Below, one piece after another: positions 22,480 through 22,531 of a DNA stretch of 22,531 bases (the first letter of the stretch is position 1; each line of letters opens with the position of its first letter). The stretch spans positions 1-22,531 of the forward strand of contig CAJULA010000038.1 in the NCBI GenBank assembly GCA_910587155.1, given 5' to 3'. Under the pieces are notes generated by a model, which was not told where the DNA came from, did not search any database, and saw only the letters and a program-made list of their open reading frames with translations. The position numbers were made by a program, and so were the translations under genes. Source of the DNA: an uncultured Lachnospiraceae bacterium (GTDB lineage: Bacteria > Bacillota > Clostridia > Lachnospirales > Lachnospiraceae).

Positions 22480-22531
22480 TGCCCATTCCCCAAATCTGGC
22501 AGAGATACCACTTTAATTAACCTTGTGTTTC

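Overview
The window looks like a chromosomal segment of a Gram-positive anaerobe of the Clostridia, most likely a Lachnospiraceae-type gut bacterium. This rests on strong AGGAGG-type ribosome binding sites, lipoproteins with Ala/Gly-Cys lipoboxes, paired MBOAT/DHHW surface-acylation genes, a class D beta-lactamase of Gram-positive type, and ABC sugar importers next to a LacI regulator. I cannot name a genus from sequence alone. Almost everything from position 346 to 20313 is read from the minus strand (leftwards). Only the last 1.9 kb is read rightwards. No rRNA, tRNA, insertion sequence or CRISPR array is visible.

Layout, left to right. 1-345: no gene, but a good leftward promoter for a gene outside the window. 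346-2082: methyl-accepting chemotaxis protein with its own promoter. 2221-4403: a MATE transporter gene broken by a one-base frameshift, then a PHP-family histidinol-phosphatase-like gene. 4517-10256: a surface-polymer O-acylation cluster, in transcription order lipoprotein, MBOAT acyltransferase, DHHW/AlgX-like protein (TTG start), second MBOAT, and membrane-anchored SGNH hydrolase. 10414-13499: ECF sigma factor, its probable anti-sigma factor, and a lipoprotein class D beta-lactamase that also has its own sigma-A promoter. 13612-15581: a compact AT-rich cassette (below). 15746-20313: an ABC sugar importer operon (SGNH esterase, permease, ATPase, binding lipoprotein), closed by a perfect terminator at 15659-15691. 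20643-21644: a divergent LacI regulator, with two LacI-type palindromes in the shared intergenic region. 21689-22479: a 2[4Fe-4S] ferredoxin overlapping a membrane 4Fe-4S protein.

The most unusual part is the cassette at 13612-15581. A consensus promoter (TTGACA-N16-TATAAT) drives a protein with an N-terminal winged-helix-like region and a nucleoside-deoxyribosyltransferase/TIR-like domain. Ten bases later comes a DUF3800 protein (RNase H-like). The DUF3800 stop codon overlaps the -35 box of a second promoter (TTGACG-N17-TATGAT). The predicted start of that transcript coincides with the first of three hairpins. Each hairpin has different arms but carries the identical 12-mer TGACGATAGTCG in its apical part. 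The G-U wobbles in the stems pair only on the minus strand, so the structure reads as RNA made in the same direction as the genes. A hairpin plus T-tract closes the unit after about 235 nt. DUF3800 genes are known to lie next to candidate structured RNAs (the DUF3800 RNA motifs). I read the whole as a candidate three-part defence or toxin-antidote-like system: possible nucleotide/NAD-targeting effector, RNase H-like protein and tandem-hairpin RNA. That function is inference.
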